Below the pieces are notes generated by a model. That model made no database searches. It was not told the origin of the DNA and saw only the letters and a program-made list of their open reading frames with translations. Both the position numbers and the translations under genes were made by a program. Of a stretch of 64,000 nucleotides of DNA, positions 7,742 to 15,798 are shown one piece after another. The stretch's first letter is position 1, and every line of letters begins with the position of its first letter. Location of the stretch: contig NZ_CP195191.1 of assembly GCF_051200875.1 (NCBI RefSeq), forward strand, positions 3,410,001-3,474,000, given 5' to 3'. Source of the DNA: Pseudotabrizicola sp051200875. GTDB taxonomy: Bacteria > Pseudomonadota > Alphaproteobacteria > Rhodobacterales > Rhodobacteraceae.

Positions 7742-8953
7742 TCAGACCCTTTCGATAATCGTCGCGGCACCCATACCGCTGGCGATACAAAGCGTGGCAA
7801 GGCCAGTGGATTTTCCGGTTCTTTCCAGTTCGTCCAAAAGCGTGCCGATGATGATGGCACCAGTAGCACCCAGCGGGTGGCCCATGGCAATGGAACCGCC
7901 GTTCGGGTTGACCTTGGCCGGGTCGACGTCAAAGGCCTGCATGAAGCGCAGGACGACAGAGGCAAAGGCCTCGTTCACCTCAAACAGGTCGATGTCCTTG
8001 ATCGACATGCCCGAGTCTTTGAGGATCTTTTCGGTCACAGGAACTGGGCCTGTCAGCATGATCGTCGGATCGGTCCCGATTTTGGCCGTGGCGCGAATGC
8101 GGGCGCGGGGCTTCAGGCCATAGGCCTCGCCAAATTCCTTGCTGCCAATCAGGACGGCGGCGGAACCGTCAACGATGCCCGACGAATTGCCTGCGTGGTG
8201 GATGTGGTTGATCCGTTCCAGATGCGGGTACTTCATCAGCGCAATCTTGTCGAACCCGGGCATGACTTCACCCATGTCCTTGAAGCTGGCCTTCAAGCTG
8301 CCAAGCGCCTGCATGTCAGTGCCCGGGCGCATATATTCGTCGTGATCCAGAATGGTCAGGCCGTTCTGATCGGTGACCGGAACGACTGACTTGGCAAAGC
8401 GATTGTCCTTCCATGCCTCGGCGGCACGGCGCTGGGATTCAACAGCCAAGGCGTCAGCCTGATCGCGGGTAAACCCGTATTGCGTGGCGATGATGTCAGC
8501 CGAAATGCCTTGTGGCACGAAATAGGTTTTCATCGCCAGCGACGGATCGACGGCAATTGCTGCCCCGTCCGAGCCCATGGCAACGCGTCCCATCATCTCA
8601 ACACCGCCGGCGATATAGGCTTGGCCTGCGCCTCCCTTCACCTGATTGGCGGCCAGATTGACGGCCTCCATTCCCGAGGCGCAGAAGCGGTTGATGGCAA
8701 GGCCGGGGATGCGTTCGTCAAGGTCCGACAGAAGCACAGCGGAGCGGGCAAGGCAGCCGCCCTGTTCGCCAACTTGGGTCACGTTGCCCCAGATCACGTC
8801 TTCGACGGCATGGCCTTCAAGGCCGTTACGGTCCTTGATCGCGTTCAGCATCTTGGCCGACAGGGCGACGGAAGAGACTTCGTGCAAGGCACCATCCGGG
8901 CGGCCTTTGCCGCGTGGGCTGCGGATGGCGTCATAGATATAGGCTTCAGTCAT
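7742..8953 (-). CDS. fadA: Acetyl-CoA C-acyltransferase (3-ketoacyl-CoA thiolase)
   Basis: 403 residues. It cleaves 3-ketoacyl-CoA with CoA to acetyl-CoA and a shortened acyl-CoA, the last step of beta-oxidation. Catalytic residues are all present: Cys91 in NRFCASGMEA, His359 in GGSIAMGHPLGATG and Cys389 in TLCIASGMGAA. The gene lies 12 bases downstream of the GST gene and 4 bases before the next one, in a compact operon with fadJ and the acyl-CoA dehydrogenase. A degradative thiolase is favoured over acetoacetyl-CoA (phaA-type) thiolase by this context. Confidence 0.94.
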   Translation of the reverse strand: MTEAYIYDAIRSPRGKGRPDGALHEVSSVALSAKMLNAIKDRNGLEGHAVEDVIWGNVTQVGEQGGCLARSAVLLSDLDERIPGLAINRFCASGMEAVNLAANQVKGGAGQAYIAGGVEMMGRVAMGSDGAAIAVDPSLAMKTYFVPQGISADIIATQYGFTRDQADALAVESQRRAAEAWKDNRFAKSVVPVTDQNGLTILDHDEYMRPGTDMQALGSLKASFKDMGEVMPGFDKIALMKYPHLERINHIHHAGNSSGIVDGSAAVLIGSKEFGEAYGLKPRARIRATAKIGTDPTIMLTGPVPVTEKILKDSGMSIKDIDLFEVNEAFASVVLRFMQAFDVDPAKVNPNGGSIAMGHPLGATGAIIIGTLLDELERTGKSTGLATLCIASGMGAATIIERV

Positions 8954-8965
8954 TCGTCTTCTCCT

Positions 8966-9601
8966 TCACGCCCGATCCGAGGGATTGCCGGGCATCAATT
9001 CGTACGGTTGTTTCCAGCCGGGCAGGGCCGCAATGCGGTTGAGCCAGGCGTCGATATGGGGCCAGTCGGCGCGGTCAAAGCCGAAGGGTTCGGGATAGTA
9101 GAGGTACCCGCAGCAAGACAGGTCCGCGACGGTAGGGCCGTTGCCCACAACCCAGTCACGTCCATCCAGATGATCGTTCAGCACCTTGTAGGCGGCTTTC
9201 AGTCGGCCTTGCAGGAAGGGGACGACCCCAACTGGGCGCTTTTCTTCCGGCAAGAAGTTTTGAAGAAAGCGCGTGGTGCCGATCTGGGTGGAAAGCTTGT
9301 GATTGTCCCAAAGAATCCAGCGCAGGATCTCGCGCCGATCTGCCTCAGACGAGCCACCAAGTTTCCCGGATTTTTCGGCGATATGGGTCAGGATAAGACC
9401 AGATTGCGACAGCGTCACATCGCCGTCGATTAAAACGGGCACTTCGCCCATTTCGTTGATGGCGCGGAATTCCGGGCTGCGGGCCGCGCCGTTGAAGAAA
9501 TCAACAAATTCCGGCTGCCAATCGCTGCCGGTCAGTGCCAAGGCCAGCGCACACTTATAGGCATTGCCGCTTTCGCCAAAGCAATAGAGACGAGCTGTCA
9601 T
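8966..9601 (-). CDS. Glutathione S-transferase family protein
   Basis: 211 residues with a thioredoxin-like N-terminal domain (LYCFGESGNAYKCALALAL; EMGEVPVLIDGDVTLSQSGLI, the cis-Pro and Ser pair that binds glutathione). An all-helical C-terminal domain follows. The likely catalytic residue near the N-terminus is Ser/Asn rather than Tyr, as in beta/zeta-like bacterial enzymes. It is embedded in the beta-oxidation operon. It may detoxify enoyl or oxidised acyl species, but that is inference. Confidence 0.88.
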   Translation of the reverse strand: MTARLYCFGESGNAYKCALALALTGSDWQPEFVDFFNGAARSPEFRAINEMGEVPVLIDGDVTLSQSGLILTHIAEKSGKLGGSSEADRREILRWILWDNHKLSTQIGTTRFLQNFLPEEKRPVGVVPFLQGRLKAAYKVLNDHLDGRDWVVGNGPTVADLSCCGYLYYPEPFGFDRADWPHIDAWLNRIAALPGWKQPYELMPGNPSDRA

Positions 9602-9621
9602 CTCTTCCTCTCTCCCCTTTT

Positions 9622-9690
9622 CCCCGGTGGCTTGCGCCGGGGGTTTTCCATCTCCGGATCCCCGGAAGATATTTGGGAACAGATGAAAGC
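9622..9690. repeat. Intergenic hairpin plus copy of a recurrent ATATTT/GATnAAAG element
   Basis: A stem CCCCGG (9622-9627) / CCGGGG (9637-9642) is followed on the plus strand by GTTTT. Next comes 9656-9690, of the form CCCCGG-AAGATATTTGGGAACAGATGAAAG. The same element, slightly diverged, occurs twice at 29087-29243. It sits inside the leftward operon between the GST gene and a 70-codon gene, so transcription would have to read through it. It may act as an attenuator or RNA-processing site. Confidence 0.4.
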
Positions 9691-9696
9691 CGACGC

Positions 9697-9909
9697 TCAG
9701 CGTTTGCGATCATCCAGTTCCGAGTTGAACAGCCTGAGCCTGTGGATCAGATTGTCCTTGTCCGTCACGCTGTCGAAATGTTCGAACAGGAATGACAGGG
9801 CTTCTCCCTCATCTAAACCGGCTTCACCTGCGAACCGCTTTAATCGGCGGTAGCCGTCCTCGGTCATGGCGACCGGAAAACGGCGGGTAAGGCGAAAGCG
9901 TTTAGGCAT
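9697..9909 (-). CDS. Small conserved hypothetical protein (70 aa)
   Basis: 70 residues, starting MPKRFRLTRRFPVAMTEDGY and rich in Arg, Asp and Glu. The pattern MTEDGYRRLKRFAGEAGLDEGEALSFLFEHF reads as two or three amphipathic helices. It recalls small ribbon-helix-helix or CopG-type proteins, but the DNA-contact strand is not clear. It lies between the acyl-CoA dehydrogenase (54 bases) and the GST in the beta-oxidation operon. I recall a gene of this kind at this position in related genomes, which argues it is real. Function unknown. Confidence 0.65.
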   Translation of the reverse strand: MPKRFRLTRRFPVAMTEDGYRRLKRFAGEAGLDEGEALSFLFEHFDSVTDKDNLIHRLRLFNSELDDRKR

Positions 9910-9963
9910 CGGGCAGTCTCCGGCTTTTGGGGCGCGGGTGTTCGCGCCCCGGTTGCCGGCAGC

Positions 9964-11739
9964 TTAGAACGCTTCGGCGGCCAGCGCCATGACTGGATCG
10001 GCGCCGGTTTCGATGCGCGCGAGGTGCATGGCACAGGCGGGCAGTTGGCGCGCCATGTAGTAGCGGCCCGTTGCGATCTTGGTCTGATAGAAGTCCTTGT
10101 CCGCGGCTCCTGCGTCCAACGCCGCGTAGGAGGCCTTGGCCATGCGGGTCCACATCAGGCCAAGGCAAACATGGCCCATCAGATGCATGAAGTCATAGCT
10201 GCCCGACAGTGCGGCATTGGGGTTCTTCATGCCCTGCTGCATAAAGAACATGCCGGCCTGCTGAAGCTGCTTCGACGCCACTTTCAAAGCATCGGTAAAG
10301 CCCTTCATCCGGTCGTCGCCGTCATGGGCCTTGCATTCGGCCTTGACCATTTCGAAGAAGGCCATGACATGCTTGCCGCCGTCCTGTGCCAGTTTGCGGC
10401 CGACAAGGTCAAGCGCCTGAACGCCGTTGGCGCCTTCGTATATCATGGCGATCCGGGCGTCGCGGGCGAACTGGGACATGCCCCATTCTTCGATATAGCC
10501 GTGGCCGCCATAGACCTGCTGGGCCTGAACGGCCATGTCAAAGCCTTTGTCGGTCTGGAAGCCCTTGATCACCGGGATCATCAGGCTGACTAGGCCTTCA
10601 GCGGCAGCGTCGTTCTGGCGGACCGACCGGTCGATCAGATGGGCCGCCCAGAAGGTCAAGGCGCGGGCACCTTCGACAAAGCTTTTCTGATCCATAAGGT
10701 TGCGGCGGATATCGGGGTGAACGATCAGCGGATCGGCCGGGCCATCTGGATTTTCAACGCCGGTAATTGCGCGGCCCTGCAGGCGGTCCTTGGCGTAGGC
10801 AAGCGCGTTCTGATAGGCGGCTTCGGCCTGCGCATAGCCTTGTAGGCCAACGCCGAGGCGGGCTTCGTTCATCATGGTGAACATGGCCCGCATGCCCTTG
10901 TGCAGATCCCCCAACAGCCAGCCGGTGGCGCCGTCATAGTTCATGACGCAGGTGGCATTGCCGTGGATGCCCATTTTCTCTTCGATCTTGCCGCAGGACA
11001 GGCTGTTGCGCGCGCCAAGCGAGCCATCCTCGTTCACAAGGAACTTTGGCACGATGAAAAGCGAGATTCCCTTGGTGCCTTCACCGCCACCCGGAGCTTT
11101 GGCAAGGACCAAGTGGATAATGTTTTCGGCCAGGTCATGTTCGCCGGCAGAGATGAAGATCTTTTGGCCAGTGATCTTGTAGCTGCCATCGGCCTGCGGT
11201 TCGGCCTTGGTCCGCATCAGACCCAGATCTGTACCGCAATGCGGCTCGGTCAGGTTCATGGTGCCGGTCCAGTCGCAGCTAACCATCTTTGGCAGATACT
11301 TGGCCTTTTGCTCGGCCGTGCCATGTGCATGGATTGCTGAATACGCTCCGTGGGTCAGGCCCTGATACATGTTGAAGGCCATATTGGCCGAGACGAAAAT
11401 CTCACCCACCGCGGTGCCCATCAGATAGGGCAGGCCCTGACCGCCATATTCCGGATCACAGTCAAGCGCGGTCCAGCCCCCCTCTTTCATCGCCTTGAAG
11501 GCCGCGTCAAATCCTTTGGGGGTGCGAACAACACCATTTTCCAGATGGCAGCCTTCTTTGTCGCCAACGGCATTCAGAGGGGCGAGCACATCCGAGGCGA
11601 CCTTGCCCGCTTCTTCAAGAACGGCTGAAGTGAAACCTTCGTCCAGATCGGCATAGCCCGGCACATCAGAGGCGGAAACCTTCAAGACGTCATGCAGCAG
11701 GAATTGCATGTCTTTGGCGGGGGCGGTGTAGGTGGGCAT
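9964..11739 (-). CDS. Acyl-CoA dehydrogenase with C-terminal extension (FadE/DmdC-like)
   Basis: 591 residues. It oxidises acyl-CoA to 2-enoyl-CoA with FAD, passing electrons to electron-transfer flavoprotein. The N-terminal helical domain starts MPTYTAPAKDMQFLLHDV. The flavin/middle domain has MNLTEPHCGTDLGLMRTKA. The C-terminal domain has QQVYGGHGYIEEWGMSQFARDARI and IYEGANGVQALDLVGRKL (conserved Glu), followed by the extra C-terminal domain typical of ~590-residue enzymes. DmdC, the methylmercaptopropionyl-CoA dehydrogenase of roseobacters, has the same architecture. The thiolase and fadJ neighbours favour fatty-acid oxidation. Confidence 0.93.
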   Translation of the reverse strand: MPTYTAPAKDMQFLLHDVLKVSASDVPGYADLDEGFTSAVLEEAGKVASDVLAPLNAVGDKEGCHLENGVVRTPKGFDAAFKAMKEGGWTALDCDPEYGGQGLPYLMGTAVGEIFVSANMAFNMYQGLTHGAYSAIHAHGTAEQKAKYLPKMVSCDWTGTMNLTEPHCGTDLGLMRTKAEPQADGSYKITGQKIFISAGEHDLAENIIHLVLAKAPGGGEGTKGISLFIVPKFLVNEDGSLGARNSLSCGKIEEKMGIHGNATCVMNYDGATGWLLGDLHKGMRAMFTMMNEARLGVGLQGYAQAEAAYQNALAYAKDRLQGRAITGVENPDGPADPLIVHPDIRRNLMDQKSFVEGARALTFWAAHLIDRSVRQNDAAAEGLVSLMIPVIKGFQTDKGFDMAVQAQQVYGGHGYIEEWGMSQFARDARIAMIYEGANGVQALDLVGRKLAQDGGKHVMAFFEMVKAECKAHDGDDRMKGFTDALKVASKQLQQAGMFFMQQGMKNPNAALSGSYDFMHLMGHVCLGLMWTRMAKASYAALDAGAADKDFYQTKIATGRYYMARQLPACAMHLARIETGADPVMALAAEAF

Positions 11740-11764
11740 CGTCTCTCTCCCTTCGGAAACGGTC

Positions 11765-12163
11765 TTATTCGGCAGCCTGACGCAGAGCGGCGATCATCCG
11801 CTCACCCTCTGCGAGTTCGGCTTTCAATTCCTTAATTGCGACATCCAACTCGGCCCTTTGGGACTCCATCTGGATCAGTCGCTCTTTGGCCAGATCATAG
11901 GTTCGGATCGCTTGCATGGCGTTCGACCCGTCGCGCTCGTACAGATCCAGAACCTGACGAATATCTTCGAGGCTAAATCCAAAACGCTTGCCACGCAGGA
12001 TCAGCTTCAGACGCGCCCGATCACGCTTGGTAAACAGCCGGCGCGATCCTTCGCGGATGGGCGAAAGCAATTCCTTGGATTCGTAAAACCGCAAGGTCCG
12101 GGGCGTGACGTCAAAAGCATCACACATCTGGCGGATCGTCATCACGTCGTTCGGCATAGGCAT
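11765..12163 (-). CDS. MerR family transcriptional regulator (proximal)
   Basis: 132 residues. The N-terminal winged helix-turn-helix is IRQMCDAFDVTPRTLRFYESKELL, followed by GSRRLFTKRDRARLKLILRGKRFGFSLEDI. A long C-terminal coiled coil (ERDGSNAM to the end) serves for dimerisation. There is no metal-binding Cys pair, so the effector is probably organic, such as an acyl-CoA. It lies 25 bases upstream of the acyl-CoA dehydrogenase and reads with the beta-oxidation operon. It is paralogous to the MerR gene 150 bases further upstream. A direct role in regulating fatty-acid degradation is likely. Confidence 0.9.
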   Translation of the reverse strand: MPMPNDVMTIRQMCDAFDVTPRTLRFYESKELLSPIREGSRRLFTKRDRARLKLILRGKRFGFSLEDIRQVLDLYERDGSNAMQAIRTYDLAKERLIQMESQRAELDVAIKELKAELAEGERMIAALRQAAE

Positions 12164-12229
12164 ACTCTGATGGCACAGGGATCAAACTGTGGAGCAGATG
12201 ATCTCGATGACTGAGTCTTACCAGAGTGC

Positions 12230-12276
12230 TTTACGTTTACGTCAGCGTAACGTCACGTCACGGATGTGGCTGACGT
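12230..12276. promoter_or_regulatory. ACGT-rich putative MerR operator of the beta-oxidation operon
   Basis: Five ACGT cores occur at 12233, 12239, 12250, 12255 and 12273. TTACG (12237-12241) and CGTAA (12246-12250) form an inverted repeat with spacer TCAG, and a diverged TTTACGTTTACG unit lies at its left. The site is 67 bases upstream of the proximal merR start and 37 bases after the distal merR stop. MerR-type regulators of acyl-CoA catabolism are known to use ACGT-containing palindromes, so autoregulation and operon control are plausible. Confidence 0.5.
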
Positions 12277-12312
12277 GTCGGAAGGCGAAGAATATTCCAA
12301 AATGACCCTGGG

Positions 12313-12696
12313 TCACGAAAGTTTCGATATCTCGTCAACCGTAGTTGCCCGCAGGGCTTTCAGATCTTCAATGGTTGAATCCAGTTCAGCCCGCTGCTTT
12401 TCAAGTTCCCCAAGCTGGCGGTCCGCCATACCCAAGAAAGTCTCCAACTGTTCTTGGGTGCCTTTCTGACGATAGATCAGCAGCCACTGACGAATTTCTT
12501 CAAGCGAAAAGCCAAAACGCCGACCACGCAGAATAAGCGTCATCCGCGCAACCTCTCGCGATCCGTAAAACCGGGCGCGGCCTTCCTTTTCCGGGGACAA
12601 GAGCTCTATGTATTCGTAATAGCGCAATGTGCGCGGTGTGACGTCGAACTTAACGCACATTTCCTTGAAACTAAGACGACTTGTATCGGGCATCAC
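12313..12696 (-). CDS. MerR family transcriptional regulator (distal)
   Basis: 127 residues. The winged helix-turn-helix reads MCVKFDVTPRTLRYYEYIELL, then ARFYGSREVARMTLILRGRRFGFSLEEIRQ, with a C-terminal coiled coil (GTQEQLETFLGMADRQLGEL onward). It is clearly a paralogue of the adjacent merR gene, with the core motif TPRTLRxYE and the LILRGxRFGFSLE block in common. No effector-binding domain follows the coiled coil. It is the first gene of the leftward block and diverges from a thioesterase gene. The two regulators may heterodimerise or compete for the ACGT sites between them. Confidence 0.88.
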   Translation of the reverse strand: MMPDTSRLSFKEMCVKFDVTPRTLRYYEYIELLSPEKEGRARFYGSREVARMTLILRGRRFGFSLEEIRQWLLIYRQKGTQEQLETFLGMADRQLGELEKQRAELDSTIEDLKALRATTVDEISKLS

Positions 12697-12799
12697 GGTC
12701 CTCCGGAAATCAAACTAAGCGGTGAACCAATTTCGCGCAACATGTCTGCGAGCCCTTGCTAAGTCGGAATAGGGCGCGAATATGGGCCAGAGGAATTCC

Positions 12800-13234
12800 A
12801 TGACCGATCTGATCCGAATAGCCCGCCAGTTCATCGAAGCCATCCCGCATGCGCGGGCTCTTGGCATGACCTTCGAAAGCCTCGGGGATGGCAAGGCAGC
12901 CATCACCATGCCTTATGACCCCCGTTTCATTGGTGATCCCGCAACGGGCGTGATCCATGGCGGCGCGGTCTCGGCGCTTATGGATACAGCCTCGGGTGCG
13001 GCGGTCATGTGTCACCCCTCTGCCCCCGGCGCGACGGCGACGCTTGATTTGCGGATTGATTATTTCCGGGCCGCCACGCCGGGACAAGCGATCACAGCGC
13101 GCGCGGAATGCTATCATGTGACCCGTTCCGTGGCGTTTGTGCGGGTGACCGCAACCGATGAGGACGAGACCCGGCCAGTCGCCGCGGCCAATGGTGCCTT
13201 TACGGTGGATGGCACAAGCGGAAAATCCAAATGA
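12800..13234 (+). CDS. PaaI family hot-dog thioesterase (first of pair)
   Basis: 144 residues from ATG 12800, which has a GAGG site 8 bases upstream; an ATG at 12782 lacks one. The hot-dog fold core GVIHGGAVSALMDTASGAAV contains the HGG turn and catalytic Asp typical of PaaI-type acyl-CoA thioesterases, preceded by MPYDPRFIGDPA. It hydrolyses an acyl- or aryl-CoA; the substrate is unknown. The stop overlaps the ATG of a second thioesterase by four bases. Divergence from the beta-oxidation operon suggests a shared theme of acyl-CoA metabolism. Confidence 0.87.
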   Translation: MTDLIRIARQFIEAIPHARALGMTFESLGDGKAAITMPYDPRFIGDPATGVIHGGAVSALMDTASGAAVMCHPSAPGATATLDLRIDYFRAATPGQAITARAECYHVTRSVAFVRVTATDEDETRPVAAANGAFTVDGTSGKSK

Positions 13235-13746
13235 TCAAGAAACGTCCCGAGCCGGTTCAAGTTGTCAAACAGCGCCGAGATGCTGCCCTGAATGCGTTGG
13301 TCACCGGTGTGCCCTATATCGCCTATCTGGGTATTCAGTTCGAACGCCGCGGAGATGAGTTGACTGCCATTCTGCCGTTTGACGAAAAACTGATTGGCAA
13401 CCCGCTTCTGCCGGCCTTGCATGGCGGAGTAACGGCGGCATTTCTGGAAGTCGCAGCGGTAATCGAATTGTCTTGGTCGGGGCTATGGGAAGATATGGAG
13501 GCCGGCCACATCGACTTGAATGCCGGTTTGGGGGCGATCAGGTTTCCCAAAACGATTGACTTCACCGTTGATTATCTGCGCTCTGGTCTGCCCCGGGATG
13601 CCTATGCGCGGGCGCGGATTAACAGGTCCGGGCGCCGTTACGCCAGTGTTCATGTCGAGGCTTGGCAAGACAATCGGGCGCGCCTTTTCGCGCAGGCAAC
13701 GGGTCACTTCCTGATGCCGACGTCGCCAGGTGCAACGGCCGAATGA
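13231..13746 (+). CDS. PaaI family hot-dog thioesterase (second of pair)
   Basis: 171 residues. The hot-dog motif is LPALHGGVTAAFLEVAAVIE, with Glu where the first paralogue has Asp. PFDEKLIGNPLLPALHG parallels the first protein's MPYDPRFIGDPATGVIHG. DFTVDYLRSGLPRDAYARA is the central strand region. The start ATG overlaps the preceding stop and its own stop overlaps the MATE gene start by four bases. Three proteins are therefore made from one coupled message. The two thioesterases could form a heteromeric enzyme; that is a guess. Confidence 0.85.
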   Translation: MIKKRPEPVQVVKQRRDAALNALVTGVPYIAYLGIQFERRGDELTAILPFDEKLIGNPLLPALHGGVTAAFLEVAAVIELSWSGLWEDMEAGHIDLNAGLGAIRFPKTIDFTVDYLRSGLPRDAYARARINRSGRRYASVHVEAWQDNRARLFAQATGHFLMPTSPGATAE

Positions 13747-15050
13747 CGGCAGTCACGAATCGTCGCATCTGGGCGATCAGTTGGCCTATCATTCTTTCCA
13801 ATGCTTCGATCCCGTTACTGGGTGCGGTCGATACTGCGGTTGTAGGACAAATGGGAGCGGCGGCCCCCATTGGCGCGGTCGGTCTTGGTGCGATTATCCT
13901 TTCTTCCATTTATTGGATTTTCGGCTTTCTCAGGATGGGAACGACAGGCCTTGCGGCGCAGGCGCATGGCGCGGGCAATGAGAGCGAACGGGCAGCGATC
14001 CTGTTTCGTGCTCTGCTGATCGGACTTGGCGCGGGCGCGCTGATCATTCTGGCGCAGGTCATTATAATCTGGGGGGCCTTCCTGCTTGCCCCGGCTTCAG
14101 ACACTGTCGAGACTTTGGCGCGCGAGTATCTGTCGATCCGTATTTGGGGGGCGCCTGCGACCATTGCGCTTTATGCGGTTAATGGCTGGCTGATCGCTGT
14201 TGAACGGACCAGAAGTATTCTTTTCCTTCAGCTGTCGATCAGTGGGCTTAATGCCTTCTTGGATGTCGTCTTTGTCTTGGGGCTTGGCGGCGGGGTTGCT
14301 GGTGTCGCAAGTGCTACGCTCATTGCCGAATGGACTGGTCTTGGCATTGGGCTTTGGCTTTGTCGAGATGCGATCATAGGCCTTTGGACGCAGGCAATTC
14401 AGCGGATAAGTGATGCCGATGCGTTGCGTCGGATGTTGGCTGTAAACGGCGGCATCATGTTGCGAACTGTTTTGCTTCAAGCAGCCTTCACCTCCTTTCT
14501 GTTTCTCTCGGCGGGGCAGGGAGATGAGGAACTCGCTGCCAATCAAGTCCTGATGCAATTCTTGTCCATCATGTCCTATGCGCTGGATGGTTTTGCCTTT
14601 TCCGCCGAGACGCTTGTCGGTCAAACCGTTGGGGCAAGGCAACGGTCTGAACTTGAGCGAGCAACGCAGCTTTCGATGCGGTGGGGACTTGGTGGAAGTG
14701 TCTTGCTTGCCGGTGTGTTCTGGCTTGGAGGCGGAGCAATCATCGACGTAATGACCACAGCACCAGACGTCCGCAGCCTTGCCAGAGAGTTTTTGCCGTG
14801 GGTCGTCTTGGCCCCAATCCTAGGGATCATCAGTTGGATCTATGACGGCATCTTCATCGGCGCTACAGCCAGCCGGGCAATGGTTCTGTGCATGGCAATT
14901 TCGGTCGCCGTATACGGACTAAGTCTGTTTGTGCTGCTTCCGATGGCCGGAAATCACGGGTTATGGGCCGCATTGATGCTGCTCTTTGTCCTGCGTGCAG
15001 CAACAGCCCACGCTTTTTGGCCGGGGATCAAGCGCGATCTTAGGATTTGA
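13743..15050 (+). CDS. MATE family efflux transporter
   Basis: 435 residues, start chosen at ATG 13743 where it overlaps the thioesterase stop. It begins ITWPI-like with IWAISWPIILSNASIPLLGAVDTAVVG, the standard MATE opening. About 12 hydrophobic segments follow in two six-helix halves. The second half includes GFAFSAETLVGQTVGARQR, corresponding to the family's repeated GxxxG-type region. It is a Na+ or H+ driven exporter of cationic or organic compounds; the related DinF branch is a possible subgroup. It runs convergently into the TIGR02186 gene with an 11-base overlap of the 3' ends. Confidence 0.93.
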   Translation: MTAVTNRRIWAISWPIILSNASIPLLGAVDTAVVGQMGAAAPIGAVGLGAIILSSIYWIFGFLRMGTTGLAAQAHGAGNESERAAILFRALLIGLGAGALIILAQVIIIWGAFLLAPASDTVETLAREYLSIRIWGAPATIALYAVNGWLIAVERTRSILFLQLSISGLNAFLDVVFVLGLGGGVAGVASATLIAEWTGLGIGLWLCRDAIIGLWTQAIQRISDADALRRMLAVNGGIMLRTVLLQAAFTSFLFLSAGQGDEELAANQVLMQFLSIMSYALDGFAFSAETLVGQTVGARQRSELERATQLSMRWGLGGSVLLAGVFWLGGGAIIDVMTTAPDVRSLAREFLPWVVLAPILGIISWIYDGIFIGATASRAMVLCMAISVAVYGLSLFVLLPMAGNHGLWAALMLLFVLRAATAHAFWPGIKRDLRI

Positions 15051-15798
15051 TCAGGCGGAATGCGGTCGAGGCCCCATAACCCGCGGCAACGGCGATCAAC
15101 AATGACAGCACGCCATAAATGAACGGCTGCTCGCGCGACAGGTTGGTCAGAAACCGTTCTAAACCTTCCTTGCGGACATTGATGTGTCGTTCGATGTTGT
15201 CGACGATAACGCCGTCACGGGTCAGAAAGATTCGAACGCGGTACATGCCTTCGGTAAGGTTCGCGGGCAGCGCAACATCGGTTCGGAAAAGCGTTGCTTC
15301 GGTCAGTTGGACAGTGCGTTCGTCTAGCCGGTACTGACCTTCATTTTCACGGATCCGCAGCAGCGCTTCGACAAAGGTCGGCGAGTCTTTCGCCTGCGCG
15401 CTGATACCAACCGCCCGAATGGCGCGGGGGATGGTGATCTGGTGACGCAGATCCTCGGTCGCGGTCAGAATCTTGTCCAGAAAGCCTGTTGTGGCAACTG
15501 CATAGAAGGATGGAGCCTTACCAATCTGAACGACATCAGTATTGACCCAAATACCAAGGCGCCGTTCCTTTTTGCGGACCTTCAATGAAGTCGATGGACC
15601 TTCGACCGTGATGATCACATGCAGCGGTGCATTTTTCGGAATAGGTTCGTCTCGCTTGACCGCGCCATAGATCAGAATTTCCGACCCATCGAAATCTGCG
15701 GTGATCGAGACCCTGCTTTGGCTCAGACCCGCCACGATGGCTTCCTCGGCCATCACGGGCACTGCAAGCAAAAGCCAAAGGAGAACTGCGCGGATCAT
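15040..15798 (-). CDS. TIGR02186 family protein (TauE partner), membrane-anchored
   Basis: 252 residues from ATG 15798, overlapping the TauE stop (ATGA). An N-terminal signal peptide MIRAVLLWLLLAVPVMAEEA is followed by a periplasmic beta-rich domain (LSQSRVSITADFDGSEILIY...) and a C-terminal transmembrane helix (FIYGVLSLLIAVAAGYGAST). This is the family found next to TauE/SafE permeases in alphaproteobacteria. It is probably a periplasmic-side accessory subunit. No enzymatic motif is apparent. Confidence 0.85.
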   Translation of the reverse strand: MIRAVLLWLLLAVPVMAEEAIVAGLSQSRVSITADFDGSEILIYGAVKRDEPIPKNAPLHVIITVEGPSTSLKVRKKERRLGIWVNTDVVQIGKAPSFYAVATTGFLDKILTATEDLRHQITIPRAIRAVGISAQAKDSPTFVEALLRIRENEGQYRLDERTVQLTEATLFRTDVALPANLTEGMYRVRIFLTRDGVIVDNIERHINVRKEGLERFLTNLSREQPFIYGVLSLLIAVAAGYGASTAFRLIKS

